Shown here: positions 53,101-64,000 of the stretch, one piece after another | Layout of the letters: each line of letters starts with the position of its first letter | Numbering within the stretch: position 1 is the stretch's first letter | Source: Protostelium mycophagum | Taxonomy: Eukaryota; Evosea; Variosea; Protosteliida; Protosteliaceae | Length of the DNA: 64,000 bases | Direction of reading: 5' to 3' | Assembly (NCBI GenBank): GCA_002081555.1 | Contig: MZNV01002704.1 | Span: 1 to 64,000, forward strand | Notes under the pieces: model-generated | Told to the model about the DNA's origin: nothing | What the model saw: the letters and a program-made list of their open reading frames with translations, nothing else | The model's database searches: none | Made by a program: the position numbers and the translations under genes

Positions 53101-53936
53101 ATTCGTGAAGTAGGTAGGATCTGTGGGTTTTATTTTCGAATTTTGAAATGATATTGTGGCGGGAGATAGTGGCGAAATGGTGGAAGAGATTTTACTATTT
53201 TATATTGTATTTGAAATCTTTTAGCTGCAGCCCACTTCTTAACTTTGCCAAAACAAAAATCAAATAAATATTTATAGAAGGTACCTGCACTCTGGCTCTG
53301 ATATAGCCACCAGGAAATCATAAGCTTGTTTATATACAGGTGAAAATGTTTCTAAAAAGATGTGTCCATCAGGACACACCCAAAGAGGTCGTGTGAGGTG
53401 ATCTGCCTTGAGACCCATCTTTGTGAAGTCTCTGGCATCATGTTTGCCCTCACTACTCTGCTTCATAGAGAGTGAGACTTTGGCATGTTTAGGAACTGAG
53501 TGACGTCAGAGTCTGGCCGCAAGTCTATGTATTTTGGCATGATTGATGATATGATCAGGCAGTCATAAGAACCAGGTGTGATTTAGAGATGTATAACCTA
53601 CTTGATACATCTGCGTCATTTGAATCTCCATCTGCAAGGTCAACTGGAGCTGAGGGCACCACGACATTTTGAGCAGGAGACTCCTATCCAGAATCAATCT
53701 CCACGTCTAAACAAAAACATTGATCAATCTCTCACCTTTCGCCGCTCCTTCTTTGACTTCTTTTCTTTTTTGGATTTCTTCTCTTTCTTCTCTTTCTTTT
53801 CTTTCTTCCTCTTTTTGGAACCATCAGCAGCAGTATTATTCACATTAGCTGGTGGGGGGAAGGCCTCTTCGGGTTTCTTTCCTCCAAGAGATATCTTCAG
53901 CTTCAAGCCTCCTTGTTGCTGATCATTTGAAGACAT
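50166..53936 (-). CDS. ERCC3: TFIIH helicase XPB (ERCC3)
   Basis: The ATP-dependent DNA translocase of TFIIH used in promoter opening and nucleotide excision repair. From ATG 53936, a Lys-rich N-terminal stretch ([14 protein letters not shown]), then [20 protein letters not shown] and [18 protein letters not shown] (XPB N-terminal domain). The ATPase shows motif [40 protein letters not shown] (DEVH box), [14 protein letters not shown] (motif III with the RED motif), [40 protein letters not shown] (motif VI), and QGYAFKVL. Stop TGA 50166-50168 after FLDRKK. About 800 residues in some 15-17 exons. Introns at about 51170, 51540, 51850 and 52630 show atctacaacg on the plus strand, that is gttgtagat in the sense direction. 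Confidence 0.95.
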
Positions 53937-53945
53937 CACCACATT

Positions 53946-54335
53946 ATGACATTTTTATGCAAAATTCGTCCATTCGCAGATTCGCGGTTTCTGCAAATGG
54001 AAACCAAACCTTTTCGTGGAAAAGTCCTTCTTTATTTCTTCAGTTTCCTTGCTTTCTTTGTGGAGTTCCTCTGGGGAGAGTATTTGATAGGGGGAGAGCG
54101 CTTCCTTGTATATCCTTTCATTTCATCCAAGTCATCGATAAATGTTGACTGGTTATGTACAGCCTATTTTTCGTCAAATCGGGTTATTTCTGGCGTACAA
54201 AAGATTCTTGCCTCAATAGTTCGGAGATCGAGGCAAGGATATTCGAGAGGGGTATCGGGTTCTCTTCTCTCTTTCATTACAGGACTGGCTGACTCAACGA
54301 TCTGCAATTGCTCAGAGAAACTTGTGAAGGTTTAA
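53946..54335 (+). CDS. Weakly supported open frame, 129 residues
   Basis: An open frame beginning 10 nt from the XPB start on the opposite strand and ending at TAA 54333-54335, within the last bases of the next minus-strand gene. It contains a hydrophobic run (LLYFFSFLAFFVEFLWG) and a few possible membrane residues. I think it is probably chance reading through the divergent promoter region of XPB, since no splicing or known motif supports it. Listed because it fills the only gap (53937-54331) between the two genes. Confidence 0.2.
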   Translation: MTFLCKIRPFADSRFLQMETKPFRGKVLLYFFSFLAFFVEFLWGEYLIGGERFLVYPFISSKSSINVDWLCTAYFSSNRVISGVQKILASIVRRSRQGYSRGVSGSLLSFITGLADSTICNCSEKLVKV

Positions 54336-55709
54336 CGAACCGGAATAATTTCGGGGGGTCTTCTTGTGCTGTTCTGCGCTAGTAATGTACTGATCTAATT
54401 AAATTTAGTTTATGCATCTCAATTGTAGTCTGACCCTGTTGTATATGCGGTCCTCCATGTCTTGATTTTTAAATAATTTTTCCTCGAGTCTCTGTTGAGT
54501 GTTTCTGAATTCTTCCTCCCACGAGCGAAGGACCTCCGTAACCTTACTATTTTTCAATATTTTTCATTTAATACAGAACCTACTTGGTGGACCATATTCT
54601 GATTGATCGATTGGACGCTTTTCTTAAGCTCTAGATTAGATTCTTCTCTGTCGGTCCTCAAACTATAGAGGACAGTTTGGAGATCTTCAACGAGATTGAC
54701 AAACGCTTGATGCAGGGATTTTTGGCCATTTTTAATGGTGTTTTCTATCTCCGAAAGTTGGGATTGAGAATTATCTGTCTTTTGTTGAAGAAGCTAAAAA
54801 ATTAGCCTCATGTCGTTTGTCGTTATAGAGGAGGGATCGTGATTCTCGTACCTTTAAGCTGGAGTGAACGCCGTTCGAGCACAATTCTTCTCTTAGAGAG
54901 TTCGTGATCGTCTGTGTCTGGTGTTCGATAGCCCCCACCACTACGAAATCGAACTCAAAATTTCATCACACCAGACCAATCACCTTTTTTCTGCAGGTGC
55001 TCGAAGCCTTCTTTCTGCATCTCAATGTTGCTATTAAAGGAGGATTTTATGACCCGAAGTTCGGACAAAGAAGATTTTATCTCGTCGCCGTACGAGTTCA
55101 CGGTAGCTGCCAGCTTCTCCAATGATTTCTCTTGGTCTAAAAAATTAGGTGTGAAATAAATATTTTTTCTTGCCATTGATCTTGTGAATGAGGGTTTGAG
55201 TTTCTGAAATTCGGCTAAGTTGGTCATTGAGTCCAGCAGTTCGGTTCGAGGTCAATAGTCTCCTTTCTGTGGGCTTCTTTGAATCCGGAGGCGTGAGCGA
55301 GAACGGAGGGGCCATTTGCGAGCTGTGCAGGGTTAGTCCAGTATGATCAAAAGATCATCACTTTTCGAAGTCTCCTCGAGCGCTCCCGAACCTTCTGGAG
55401 AAGCTCTCCTGTAGACAATCATTATAATGTTCTCCTTAAGCCTTCCAGTTTTGAATGAAGGTGTCAGATCAACGTATGTGGTCAGATCATAGCCTATGAT
55501 TGTAATGAATGACACACCTCTTGAGATTGAGAGAGAGAAGGAGAATATCCCACACCTCCTAAAGAGTTTGTGCTGCTGGCGAGGTCGGACAGTCTGGGCC
55601 CACTTCTGTGTCATGTGAACACGTGTCATCTGTGTCAAACAGAAAGGACTCACCTCGCTCGTCCTTCTAAGATGTCTGAGACTTGAGATTGACTCAGTTG
55701 GCTGACCAT
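54332..55709 (-). CDS. Coiled-coil protein with a Ser-rich N-terminus
   Basis: From ATG 55709 (MVSQLSQSQVSDILEGRAR) the exons run through a Ser/Pro-rich region with SLSISR and a RRFGSAR-like patch to a long heptad region: LNDQLSRISETQTLIHKIND, SLEKLAATVNSYGDEIKSSL, TDNSQSQLSEIENTIKNG and VLYSLRTDREESNLELKKSV, ending at TAA 54332-54334 after RPPEIIPVR. About 400 residues. One intron near 55165-55200 has a GC-AG boundary (AATG|gcaagaaa). Exon boundaries in the N-terminal half (55330-55650) were harder to fix, because three frames are possible there. The layout could suit a kinetochore, motor-tail or tethering protein, but no family is recognised. Confidence 0.6.
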
Positions 55710-55828
55710 GTTCTCGCACTTCTGTCTGTGCGGCTTCGGACAATAATAAAACATCGGAGGATTTAATCAATCTACAACGAGATGTATTTATTATTTACCA
55801 CAAATTTTCGCATGACACTCCACTGTGT

Positions 55829-58800
55829 TTAAAAAGCAAGAGAATATTGTGTTTCCATATCCTCTGCATCGTCCAAATGATCGATTGGTTTAATTTGGTA
55901 AGAGTCCAAAGGCATCTTCAAGAAGCGGGAAACGGAATCCAACATCCAAGTGACGTCGACGACGTATCTCCCCGTGGCGAAATAAATACTCTTAGCCTAT
56001 AAAGATAAATATTTTCTTGACCACAAGTGCAAGTCACAAAGATGAAGTGAGAGTGAAAAGGTGCGTGTTTACCTCTTCTATATCTATTGATGCCTCACAG
56101 AGAATCACGGCACGGTCCAGTGGCATCTCTGAAGTACTCCTGAAAGGCTTCGGAAGCCCTGTCTTCAGCTCAGCGCCACCATATTGAATCATAGCCTCCA
56201 CGTCAGTAATTGAGGGGGCAGAAAATTCTCCAGCAGTGTAGAAGACGTAATCTTTGAAGAGGCGGGGGAGACCTGGGGTGTCAAAGGGACTGAAACACAA
56301 AGTTGTAGATTCTCACCTTCGGAGAAATTTTGGCGGGACAACCGAGGAGCGCCTTGAAATTTAGTGTCACCCTCGACTTGGTACTCTTCTTCGTCGACCC
56401 AGCTACCTTCTGAGAATGATGCCAAAATCCCTGTCAAATTTTCGGTCTTAGCGTCGACATTGTTTCATCTTACAATCAAAAGAGACGATCCAAAGTCCAG
56501 AGAGCACCGCACAAGCGTATTTGATGGTTCTCTTTACGTGTTTGTCTTCGTCAACTACCGCGACGAGATGCGTTACAGACGAATCCATGTTATGTACAAG
56601 GCGACCCCCGGCTCGACTGACCAACGCTCTGACTTGTGCCTAAAATCTCATTCGTTTCATCATAATCCTCAATCTACAACGAACTCACCAGCATGGAAGC
56701 TTTTAACCCCGTTCCAAGAATGACGGGGCCTTCCTTTTGCGGTACATCTGCCTTCTTGGTCGGAGCACTCTTGGTCGATTTTCCGACAGATTTTGTCGAC
56801 AAGTCCGTATCTGACGGCTCAGTGACGGGCTTCTTTGGTGGTGTTTTCATTGTCGACAAAATTGTAGATGGGATTATCGACGAGGTTATAGATGGCGTTG
56901 TAGACGAACTGATAGGATTACGTCTTTGTGGTGGCTGAGGAACCTTCCACTGTGATCATCAATCTTCATGTTTCATTGAAATGAAACATACCGATTCACC
57001 CTCCACATCCATATTAGATTCTTGGACTGTCACCTGTTGTATTTTTAATTAAAATGGTTCGGTATCTTACTGTCTTAAATCAAACAATAGTCACCTGAGG
57101 CGGTGTCTTGTCTTGTGGCGGGTTGGATGCTTCTACGTCCAAAAGGTCCTTCTCCAGAGCTGCGTGGTTGCGCATTGCTCTTCGAATGGGCTGTCAAAAT
57201 TGTCAAAAAAAAAGCCGTGTGAAGTTGAAATGAGATACCTGTATTTCCGGACCGGGAGGGATGTCAGCAGATCTCCAACTTATCCATTGGTCGACAGATT
57301 CAGGGACGGGAGGGAGTGGTGGGGAGGTGGGAGTCTTCTTCTTGGCGGGAGATTTTGGCGCAGATCGTGGAGCCGCGAAGGTGAGCTTAGATTGTACAGA
57401 CGATGTCTTCAAGTATCAATTGAGGATTTCTCGAAGAATATAATTTTTCACTTTTTTTGTTGGTGATGAGGTTGTTGACGCATTTCTGGAAGCTTTCGGG
57501 CTCGATTTTTTGTGCCCATCTTCCTGAATTCTGACCTTTTTGACAGGTCTGATCTCGTCTGGATCTGTCTTGATCACGATCTCATCTACAATGGGTCTCT
57601 TGCGCTATTCCATGTCAAAATTATACATGTGACAGAGCTTACTCTTTGAGACTCCCTCTGTGAAATTTCATCAAGAGGAGGCATAGAGGAAGGCTTTTCG
57701 ACGGACTACAACGGGTCAGAAAAGAAATATACAGGGAATATACCTGAGGGCTTGCGGTGCCTTCGCTGTGTACAGAAGTCGGTGTCTCTACAACGGGCGT
57801 GACATCTTGGTTCTGAACTGGGACTTCGGTGACGACTTGATTGGTGATGACGTCACGACTATCGGGTACGACATCTTCTCCCTCAGATATGACATCTCCA
57901 TCCTTTTCGGTCGTCTTCTCTCCCTCTACATCTGGTACCTGACAACAATTACACATCTACAATTAACCTTCAACCAACTCATTTTTCACCACTTTGCCAA
58001 AAGATAGATCACTATACCTCTATAGCCTCTTCCGAATTATTATTACTCTTGTCTCTCTTCTCCCTGCGCTCCTTCTTTCTTTCCCTCCTGGCCTTGGCCT
58101 TTTGTGCGCGGAAGTGGAAATCGTCCTCTATAATTCTGGCCATCGTCACGCCGTGGCACAATATCTCGTTCAGAACTTGGATGTCTTGTGTCTTTCTGCG
58201 AGATTTTCCGATGGCTTGGGCGATCTACAACGAGTAAGCGGTTGTAGATGGAGGAAATTACGTACGGAGCAACACCAGGCAGCCAAAGACGAGAACTTAT
58301 CGTCTGAAAATGTACAATCGATCCAGCCGTCACGTGTTATGTAACCTGAATTGTTCAGCGAATTTTTAACCAGCACAAAAACACTGAAGAAGTCGCGTTT
58401 TGCGTAGCTCTGCAAACAAGATGGAGGGACCTCAGCTTTGCCGCAACACTGTCCTTTACATGACATTCTTTCCAATAATATAAATTCCTGACGATAACTT
58501 CGATGTACATATCATGGTTGTACAGACACAAAGTCATGGTGTAATACGAGATTTCGTTAAGATATCGCTGAAAACTCACCAGAAACATCCATATATTTCA
58601 TCTCGTCTCCCAGAGACAAAGCTTTTCTCTTGATCAAACTTGAGAGGGAGTAATGCAAGATGTCCTTCATCTCATCCTCTAACGACAAATCTTCTGGGTC
58701 TCCACCAATGATCATGTTACCTGCCTGATTTCTGCGAAGTCCTGATCTGCTCGATCTCGTGTTTCTTTTGGTCTGAAAAAATGAGTTGATGGTGGAGGAA

Positions 58801-59402
58801 CAGAAATGCAAGCTTACTAATGGCTTTTCTGATCTCTTGGTTGTCTTTTGAGTCAGCGGCTTTGAGAAAATTTCCTCGTCTTCAACAGGTTCCTCTTGTG
58901 GTTCATCCTCATTTTGATCTACCGGATCTTGTGAGGTCTCTGGAAGAATGTTCTCGATTGGTTTGGCCACAGTTTCCGTGGGAACATCTTTTGGGACCTC
59001 TTTTGGGCTTTCTGATGAGGTCTTACTCTTCGGTGTTGAGTGTGACTCCGACAGGATCTCATCTGTGACGAGAGAGATTGCAGGGATTGGCTCCTCTACA
59101 TTCGCCATTGCCACCATCATATCCTCTATCTCTTGGTCCATAATTTCCGTGGAGTGTCTAGGAACACTTGCGGGTGTCTCTGTCCCATCGTTCTCAATCT
59201 TCTCGAAGTCATCCTCTTTATCTTCTGGCGTCTGATCTAAAAGGTCTTCTGGGTCATCTTGTATCGGAGCGGGGGAGGATGGAACGACATTATGCTGTTG
59301 TGAGAAATTGATGCTTGGTTGAAATGCATTTTGAGAAGACTCGGTATGCGAAGATCTTTGCGTTGAAGAACGCATCATACCGTTGTCCCTCTGGTTTTTC
59401 AT
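55829..59402 (-). CDS. Tandem-BRCT protein with a long disordered N-terminus
   Basis: ATG 59402 opens an acidic, Ser/Thr/Pro-rich region (about 58560-59402) with several Ser-Gln sites (SSQ, FSQ, TSQ) and Thr-Pro sites, and DPEDLLDQTPEDKEDDFEKI near the start. Middle exons encode TRSSRSGLRRNQAGNMIIGG, a basic segment (RRERKKERREKRDK), acidic repeats and a Pro-rich block. The C-terminus has two BRCT-like domains: first PVILGTGLKASMLAQVRALV, GGRLVHNMDSSVTHLV and IVSFDWILAS (about 56730-56430), second FKDYVFYTAGEFSAPSITDV, MIQYGGAELKTG and VVDVTWMLDSVSRFLKMPLD (about 56270-55890). Stop TAA 55829-55831. About 950 residues in some 20 exons. This is the layout of a DNA-damage mediator of the 53BP1/Crb2/MDC1 kind, though I see no FHA, Tudor or RING domain. 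Confidence 0.75.
58220..58260 (-). repeat. Inverted pair of the motif at a splice acceptor
   Basis: On the plus strand this reads atctacaacgag, taagcg, then gttgtagatgg. In the gene sense (minus) it is an intron ending ...cgttgtag with the exon starting ATCGCCCAAGCC, plus an antisense copy about 12 nt inside. The mirror arrangement resembles the one at 25991-26030, but in an unrelated gene. Confidence 0.7.
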
Positions 59403-59524
59403 CGTGTATCGTGAGATTTTTTGATTTTAAGAGCCGAAAAAGCGCGCCAAAAACCCAAAGAAAACGGTCACGTCTACAACTCGATGATGCTTCATCTGCT
59501 GGACAATTTGAAAATCACGCTGGA
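59403..59524. promoter_or_regulatory. Short divergent promoter
   Basis: Only about 120 nt separate the ATGs of the tandem-BRCT and SMARCD genes. It must hold both core promoters and leaders. A copy of tctacaactcg lies at about 59473. No clear TATA box; a gcgccaaaaa motif (about 59445) sits near the middle. Confidence 0.4.
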
Positions 59525-61744
59525 ATGAAAGCCGGAAAGAAGAGACCATTCCCTTCATGGGGACAAGGATCAGAACAAGTGATGAGAGGATTTCCAGAAA
59601 AGGTGTGATATGACGTCCTCTTTCACGATTAATTCCTTCACGTTGCCTCAAATACTATCTTAAATGATAGGTAATAATTATACAGTGTCAAATCATCAGA
59701 AATCATCGCTCAACTTTTGATGTTGTTCTTGATTTTGATTCATCGAAAATGATTGATTTTACAAATAAGAGGTTGTGTAAATACGACTAATGATCTTCAG
59801 ATTGAAAGAATCATACCCGAATCTTCTCTCTTCACAGAGCTGCAACAATTTGAAAAGTCCTTAGATGCCACCCTTTCGGCGAGACGTTTGGACATATTCG
59901 AGTTCTTAAGACCAAGGACACTCAGAGTGAGTGGAATCCTTTATATTTATTTGTTTACCGGACATCCAATTGAGCCTGAATTAATAATCATCAATAAATC
60001 CTGTTAATGTTGACGTCTATCACTAATATGAGCAGACACCGTATACATTACGTCTTTGTCTCTCTGTATCTTTCCAAAACCAAGAAGCCACATATCATGC
60101 CGACCCAACGTCATCCAATAATTTAGAGCACAAACCTTCTTGGATACTCAGGCTAGAAGGGAATTTGATCGAGCCGGTATTATTTCCCGCCGATTTCATG
60201 ATTTGAATTTTGAACTGAAGAATGACAGTTGAGATGGGGTGGAGCGGCGAGAAAATTCACCTCTTTTTTCAAGAGAATTTTCGTGCAATTTGATTCTGAG
60301 ATGTACCCTGACGCTGATACTATTGAAGTAAGTCCAATGTTTATTTATTATTCGCGCCAAAAATTTTTGTACTGGCCCATCATATGGCAAAATTGAACAT
60401 CCAACCGTTTTTAACCGTTATCACAACAAAATTTAAAAATTAAATTGATCAGTGGCAACGCACCGGCACCACGCAAGACACGGACTGCTTTGACATAAAA
60501 AAGACAGGTAATTTTTTTTGAAAAAAATTTATTCAGATGGAAACAGGAAGCGAAGATACCGAAGTGAAATTAATCATCGATCTACAACACCAACCACAGC
60601 AGTTCAGGCTCTCCGCCGCATTACAAAAATTATTGCCTCTACAGACCGCAGAAAGATCTCGCGTCATTGTAGAATTGTGGCAATACGTAAAGGTGGGACA
60701 GAAATTTCCGCGAAAATTCACGTTTTTAAAACGATTAAAAAACCGTGTCATTATGGTATGTTGCGGCTTTGCCGCAAACCTCAAAATCTGTCCAAAACTC
60801 CATTCTGCGGGAAATAAAAATGGATCCCAAAAGATGGAGCCACAGTCAAGCGCCAGATCTTGACTGTTTTTACAGAGCAAAGGACTGCAAGATGCGGTCG
60901 ACAAAAAGATGATCAACTGTGACGCTGTGTTTCGGGAGGTAAGCGGTTTCACCATGGTGATGAGCCACACCATTTTTGCTTCTTGTGTGGCCACCACATA
61001 ATCAAAGATTGAAGAGTACAGATATTCGCTTGTGACAAGATCCACTACAACCAGATCCCCACATTGATCCAACAACATCTCAGTCCTGCAGATCCCATCA
61101 CGATCCAATTTCCCATAAGGTGAATTTTCGCGGAGATTTCGAATTTTCGCTGAAATTTCGCAGACCTTCCAGTATCACGGAAGAGCAAGACATGTACTAT
61201 GACATACCCATCTTCTTAGAAGAAACGATGGAGGAATCTCAAAATATGAGGATGTTTATGCACCAGATGGGCATCGTCGATAACCAAGTGAGTACAAAGT
61301 TTTTTGGCGGGAAAAAGTCACCGTGATTGTTCACTGAAGACCGCGGTCACTCCCGTGATGACAGACGTGAAGTGGATAATCGCTGAAAAGTATGCAGATC
61401 GGCTTGATTATATCTCAGATCAATATACACAGACAGAAAATGGAGTACATGCTACAATTCGTAGAAGATCCAGTCCGGTTCATCAACAGGATGGTCTCTT
61501 CGCATATCCATGACACCAAGGTGACATTTTGATGTTCTGTACAGTTTGAGACACGGATATTGATGTAATTTACTTTTGATTTACATCGTTGTAGATGCGT
61601 GGCAGCCAAGAGGAACAAGACGAAGAGCAACAGAGACATGCAGACTTTTATTACCAACCCTTTGTGGGTGATGCCGTGAACAATCTGATGAACTCAAACA
61701 TCATCGCGACGCAAGACAAGCCAGAGAATGATGGGCCATCATGA
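59525..61744 (+). CDS. SMARCD: SWI/SNF complex subunit of the SMARCD/Snf12 family
   Basis: A core subunit of SWI/SNF remodelling complexes in the nucleus. ATG 59525 is the first Met of the first open exon (MKAGKKRPFPSWGQGSEQVM). Later exons show LQQFEKSLDATLSARRLDIF (the family's start helix), LRLCLSVSFQNQEATYHADP, WILRLEGNLIEP, DADTIEWQRTGTTQDTDCFD, LQHQPQQFRLSAALQKLLPL with SRVIVELWQYVK (SWIB domain), and QDAVDKKMINCDAVFRE. The C-terminus ends with HADFYYQPFVGDAVNNLMNS and a TGA at 61742-61744. The gene has about nine exons and gives about 380-400 residues, somewhat short for the family. A 200-nt first intron contains AT-rich sequence, and the intron before MRGSQEEQD ends in tcgttgtag. Confidence 0.88.
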
Positions 61745-62130
61745 ATAAATATAGACCACGTGATTCATGATGAGAACACCTCAATGTCCCGGAAGCTGTT
61801 GGTTCACGTCGCGGTTGCTGTAACTCTTCGCGCCATGACCGCCTCAGACAGTCTTTGAAGCATCATTTTGATATGGGCGTGAATGATGATCGATCTCTGC
61901 GCTCCAAAATCGATGTGTTCGAGAATTTCCTCCTTCCAGAAGTACGCTTACGCGGTAGAAATGCCAATATTGTGCCAGGATTCCCGATACATTGTAGTTC
62001 TTCGCGGTACAGCAAGCGGCGGCTTGTTGCATCAGTTGATCACCGCCTTCGTATCCATGTTGCCATAGGGGATTGTTCAATTCAAGATTCCATCAACGAC
62101 CACACTTGAACTAAATATTGATATTTTTAG
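61745..62130. other. Intergenic stretch containing the 65-nt copy
   Basis: About 385 nt after SMARCD, starting with a likely polyadenylation signal (gaataaata at 61743-61751). It contains the inverted copy of the SUCLG1 5' end at 61846-61910. Both strands have open frames at 61844-62109, none with clear coding signs. A polypyrimidine/acceptor (tttttag) at about 62124-62130 precedes a possible exon. Confidence 0.35.
61846..61910 (-). repeat. 65-nt inverted copy of the SUCLG1 start region
   Basis: Exact reverse complement of 36751-36815. On the minus strand it would start MMLQRLS and run on for about a dozen more residues (EAVMARRVTATAT) to a stop, so a presequence-like peptide is present without any downstream mature protein. 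Nothing of the rest of SUCLG1 follows. Confidence 0.85.
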
Positions 62131-62404
62131 GTGAAGAATCATGAACAAGCAGCATGTCGTGCGGCCATAGAATGCGCCGAACAACTTCAGTTCAAACAGC
62201 TGAACAAAAGATGGAAAAAGCTGTAGGACATCGAGATACAGCATCGAGTGGGCATCAACTCCGGTAACATCGGTAGCAGAAGATACAGATGATTCTGAGA
62301 GATTTTTTTCTTGTGATGGTGCATCACTTCATCTACAACAGCGAATACAACGAGCCATGGAGACACCAGGAAATTGGGACTTCGTGGAGGTGCTGCCGAA
62401 ATAA
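62131..62404 (+). CDS. Possible terminal exons of a small unknown gene
   Basis: After a tttttag acceptor the plus strand reads VKNHEQAACRAAIECAEQLQ and NKRWKKL in one frame until 62226. A second frame is open from about 62205 and ends METPGNWDFVEVLPK at TAA 62402-62404. The two look like pieces of one protein, but no good intron joins them, and the upstream exon is not clear. The segment before it has the duplicated SUCLG1 start. Low confidence; it may be a decayed or novel gene. Confidence 0.25.
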
Positions 62405-62466
62405 TTGAATTGGAAAACAACGGGGCCATATAAATTTTGAGGAGTTACACTTGATTCTTTATTGCC

Positions 62467-64000
62467 CTATGTCTTTTGTAGATAGCCGTATATTGGCGCC
62501 AAGTTTTTGAGCAAGATGGTTCTGAATTGCTTCAAGTCGGTGGGTGTCACGCTGTCGAACAACGTCTCTATCTCGTCGAAGAAATCGTCGAAGGCGTGGT
62601 ATTGAGGTTCCTTTCTAAGGGCCAGTAATTTAGCCAACTGCCACGATTCAGTTTCGTCTTTACAATGTTGTAGATGGTCGAAAAGTTATTGAAATACCTG
62701 GTTGTCGAAGCGCTTATCGGCGTCACGGTCGAAGTTCATAGATTCTTCAAAACTGACGTTTTTCATTTGAAAATTCAAATCGTTTTTCAAATTTGCGACC
62801 GTTTTTTCGATGATCAGCATGGTCGCTCTGGCAGCTAAATCCAAGGCGGGAATCTGTGAGTTTTCAGTGAGTTTTCAGGATATGTTATGTTTTGTCGTGA
62901 CGTCTTACCCTGATTTTTGCGACACTCAAGAGTGATTTGATGGGGTTCATTCTCGCAATGTCGCTGAGTCCCTCCATAAATGTCGACAACTAATTTACAT
63001 CAGTCATTTCCGTCTACATTTTCGGGAATGAAAAAAAGAGTCGGGGGGAAGTATCGAACCTGCGATGCCGTGGCCTCATCGAATCGCCATTTCCCATCTT
63101 GTACACTCTGTGCCACAAAGAGCCATAATGCAAGGACATCCATCTCATGATGTTGAGATTGTGCGGGTTCAAACAAGGTTATCTCTTTCAGACATATCGA
63201 GGTGAAGTCTGTCCATTCGCTGCCACTCAAGTTGCGTCTTGCCGATTGCATGGCAACAAGCATTGTCAGTGCCGCTCCCGCTTCTCTACAATCCTGTAGA
63301 CGAGTCAAAATTGTGTGTCTGAACGAGAAAATTTCTGGAATTAAACCAGAAAAGTCATCGGATTTTCATCGAAATTTCACCTGGATAAAAGTAGCAGAGG
63401 AAATTCCGGGGGGATTCTGAAAGTTTGCCGTCAGAAGAGAAGTGGCATTACCGCTGTAGCCCTCAAAATTGTTGTAGAAGGACCGTAATATCTCTTCGTA
63501 CAGGGAGATAAGTTCCGTTGTAGATTCAACAGCTTGAGGTCCTATATTTAGACTCTCTAGGGCCATCTTTGGTGACAGCGAAGCTATGAAATTTCAGTAA
63601 GATTTCAAGGGATGTCAGCTGATCTACAACGAGACATACCTGCAAATTGCAAGATTATTCCGCTCAATTTCGAGGCAAATCCGCGGAAATTTGGGGATCC
63701 ACTCTGAATATTCTGAATTTCATCATTGAAGAATACGTATTCTCTGCGAAATTTCAATAACTCCGGCTCCGGCCATCTTTCGACGAAATTTAGGCACGAA
63801 AAGACGGCGATGAGGCACTGCGGCAAAACTCCGGCCTCCTCTACACATGATCTTGTGATCGGGATGATGATCGATGACAGAATGTGCAATGTGTCATTGT
63901 AAGGGAGATGCCTGTACTCTGTTAGATCTACACCGTTGTAGAGGATATCTACCATATTGCGGCGGGAAAATCCTTCGAACAGAGTGACACGAATAAAACA
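62467..64000 (-). CDS. Partial helical-repeat protein (HEAT-like), 5' end beyond the window
   Basis: At least six exons read in frame on the minus strand to TAG 62467-62469. Sequence pieces: RHLPYNDTLHILSSIIIPIT and CLIAVFSCLNFVERWPEPEL (63880-63750), SLYEEILRSFYNNFEGYSGN (63500), CREAGAALTMLVAMQSARRN and ALWLFVAQSVQDGKWRFDEA (63290-63070), LSTFMEGLSDIARMNPIKSL (62990), IPALDLAARATMLIIEKTVA (62850) and YHAFDDFFDEIETLFDSVTP (62610). Repeated amphipathic helices suggest HEAT or exportin-like repeats, but I could not name the family. A Met at 63955 is inside an open frame, so the true start is probably past the edge. Introns use gttgtagat (near 62665 and 63520). Confidence 0.65.

Noticed and set aside
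63020-63110. A ggttcgata stretch resembling a tRNA B box on the minus strand
   Set aside because: No A box or pairing acceptor stem; the bases are an exon end and the donor (gttcgatac) of an intron in the helical-repeat gene.

Overview
This is a compact, intron-rich nuclear eukaryotic window. Most introns are 35-60 nt GT-AG introns with a few GC-AG ones, genes lie on both strands with little space between them, and I see no operons. The gene set mixes general eukaryotic genes (ISWI, XPB, SMARCD/Snf12, MOCS3/UBA4, succinyl-CoA ligase alpha) with signalling types common in free-living amoebae: a RhoBTB (Dictyostelium RacA type), an LRR receptor kinase, an ankyrin/F-box/RhoGEF fusion, an RGS protein, a Ras, a stefin and a surface lipase. 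My best guess is an amoebozoan, possibly a protosteloid amoeba. That is inference, not a database match. Exon-intron structures were read by eye from splice sites and frame continuity.

Layout. 0-5 kb: a partial exon, two unknown small proteins, one secreted protein and a hexose-6-phosphate mutarotase. 5-9 kb: one long coiled-coil protein. 9.7-12.4 kb: a sugar transporter. 12.6-18.2 kb: ISWI, whose introns hold an inverted-repeat element and two tandem duplications. 18.6-24.1 kb: an LRR receptor-like kinase. 24.3-26.4 kb: UBA4/MOCS3. 26.6-28.8 kb: a membrane-anchored lipase. 28.9-31.3 kb: RhoBTB. 31.6-38 kb: a multipass membrane protein, an OTU protease, an ankyrin-RA protein and SUCLG1. 38-46 kb: an unknown protein, the ankyrin/F-box/DH/PH RhoGEF, an RGS protein and a disordered protein. 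46-50 kb: small membrane, Ras, candidate GPI-anchored and stefin genes. 50-64 kb: XPB, a coiled-coil protein, a tandem-BRCT protein, SMARCD and a partial helical-repeat protein.

Functional links. ISWI and SMARCD are chromatin remodelling subunits, and XPB and the BRCT protein belong to DNA repair or transcription. RhoBTB, the RhoGEF, RGS, Ras and the ankyrin-RA protein are all small-GTPase or G-protein signalling parts. They are neighbours only in a loose sense and I see no coordinated cluster.

The most unusual signal is not a gene. A short motif, CTCGTTGTAGAT, and its reverse complement recur all along the window, almost entirely inside introns. Often the motif itself supplies the 3' splice site (GTTGTAG|AT); elsewhere it lies inside the intron in either orientation, sometimes as an inverted pair or palindrome. 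A second recurring intronic word (TCACGTTAA with CCGCG) and many TGACGTCA palindromes accompany it. I found no retroviral, LTR, Polinton or toxin-like elements, no CRISPR array, and no tRNA or rRNA I could support.
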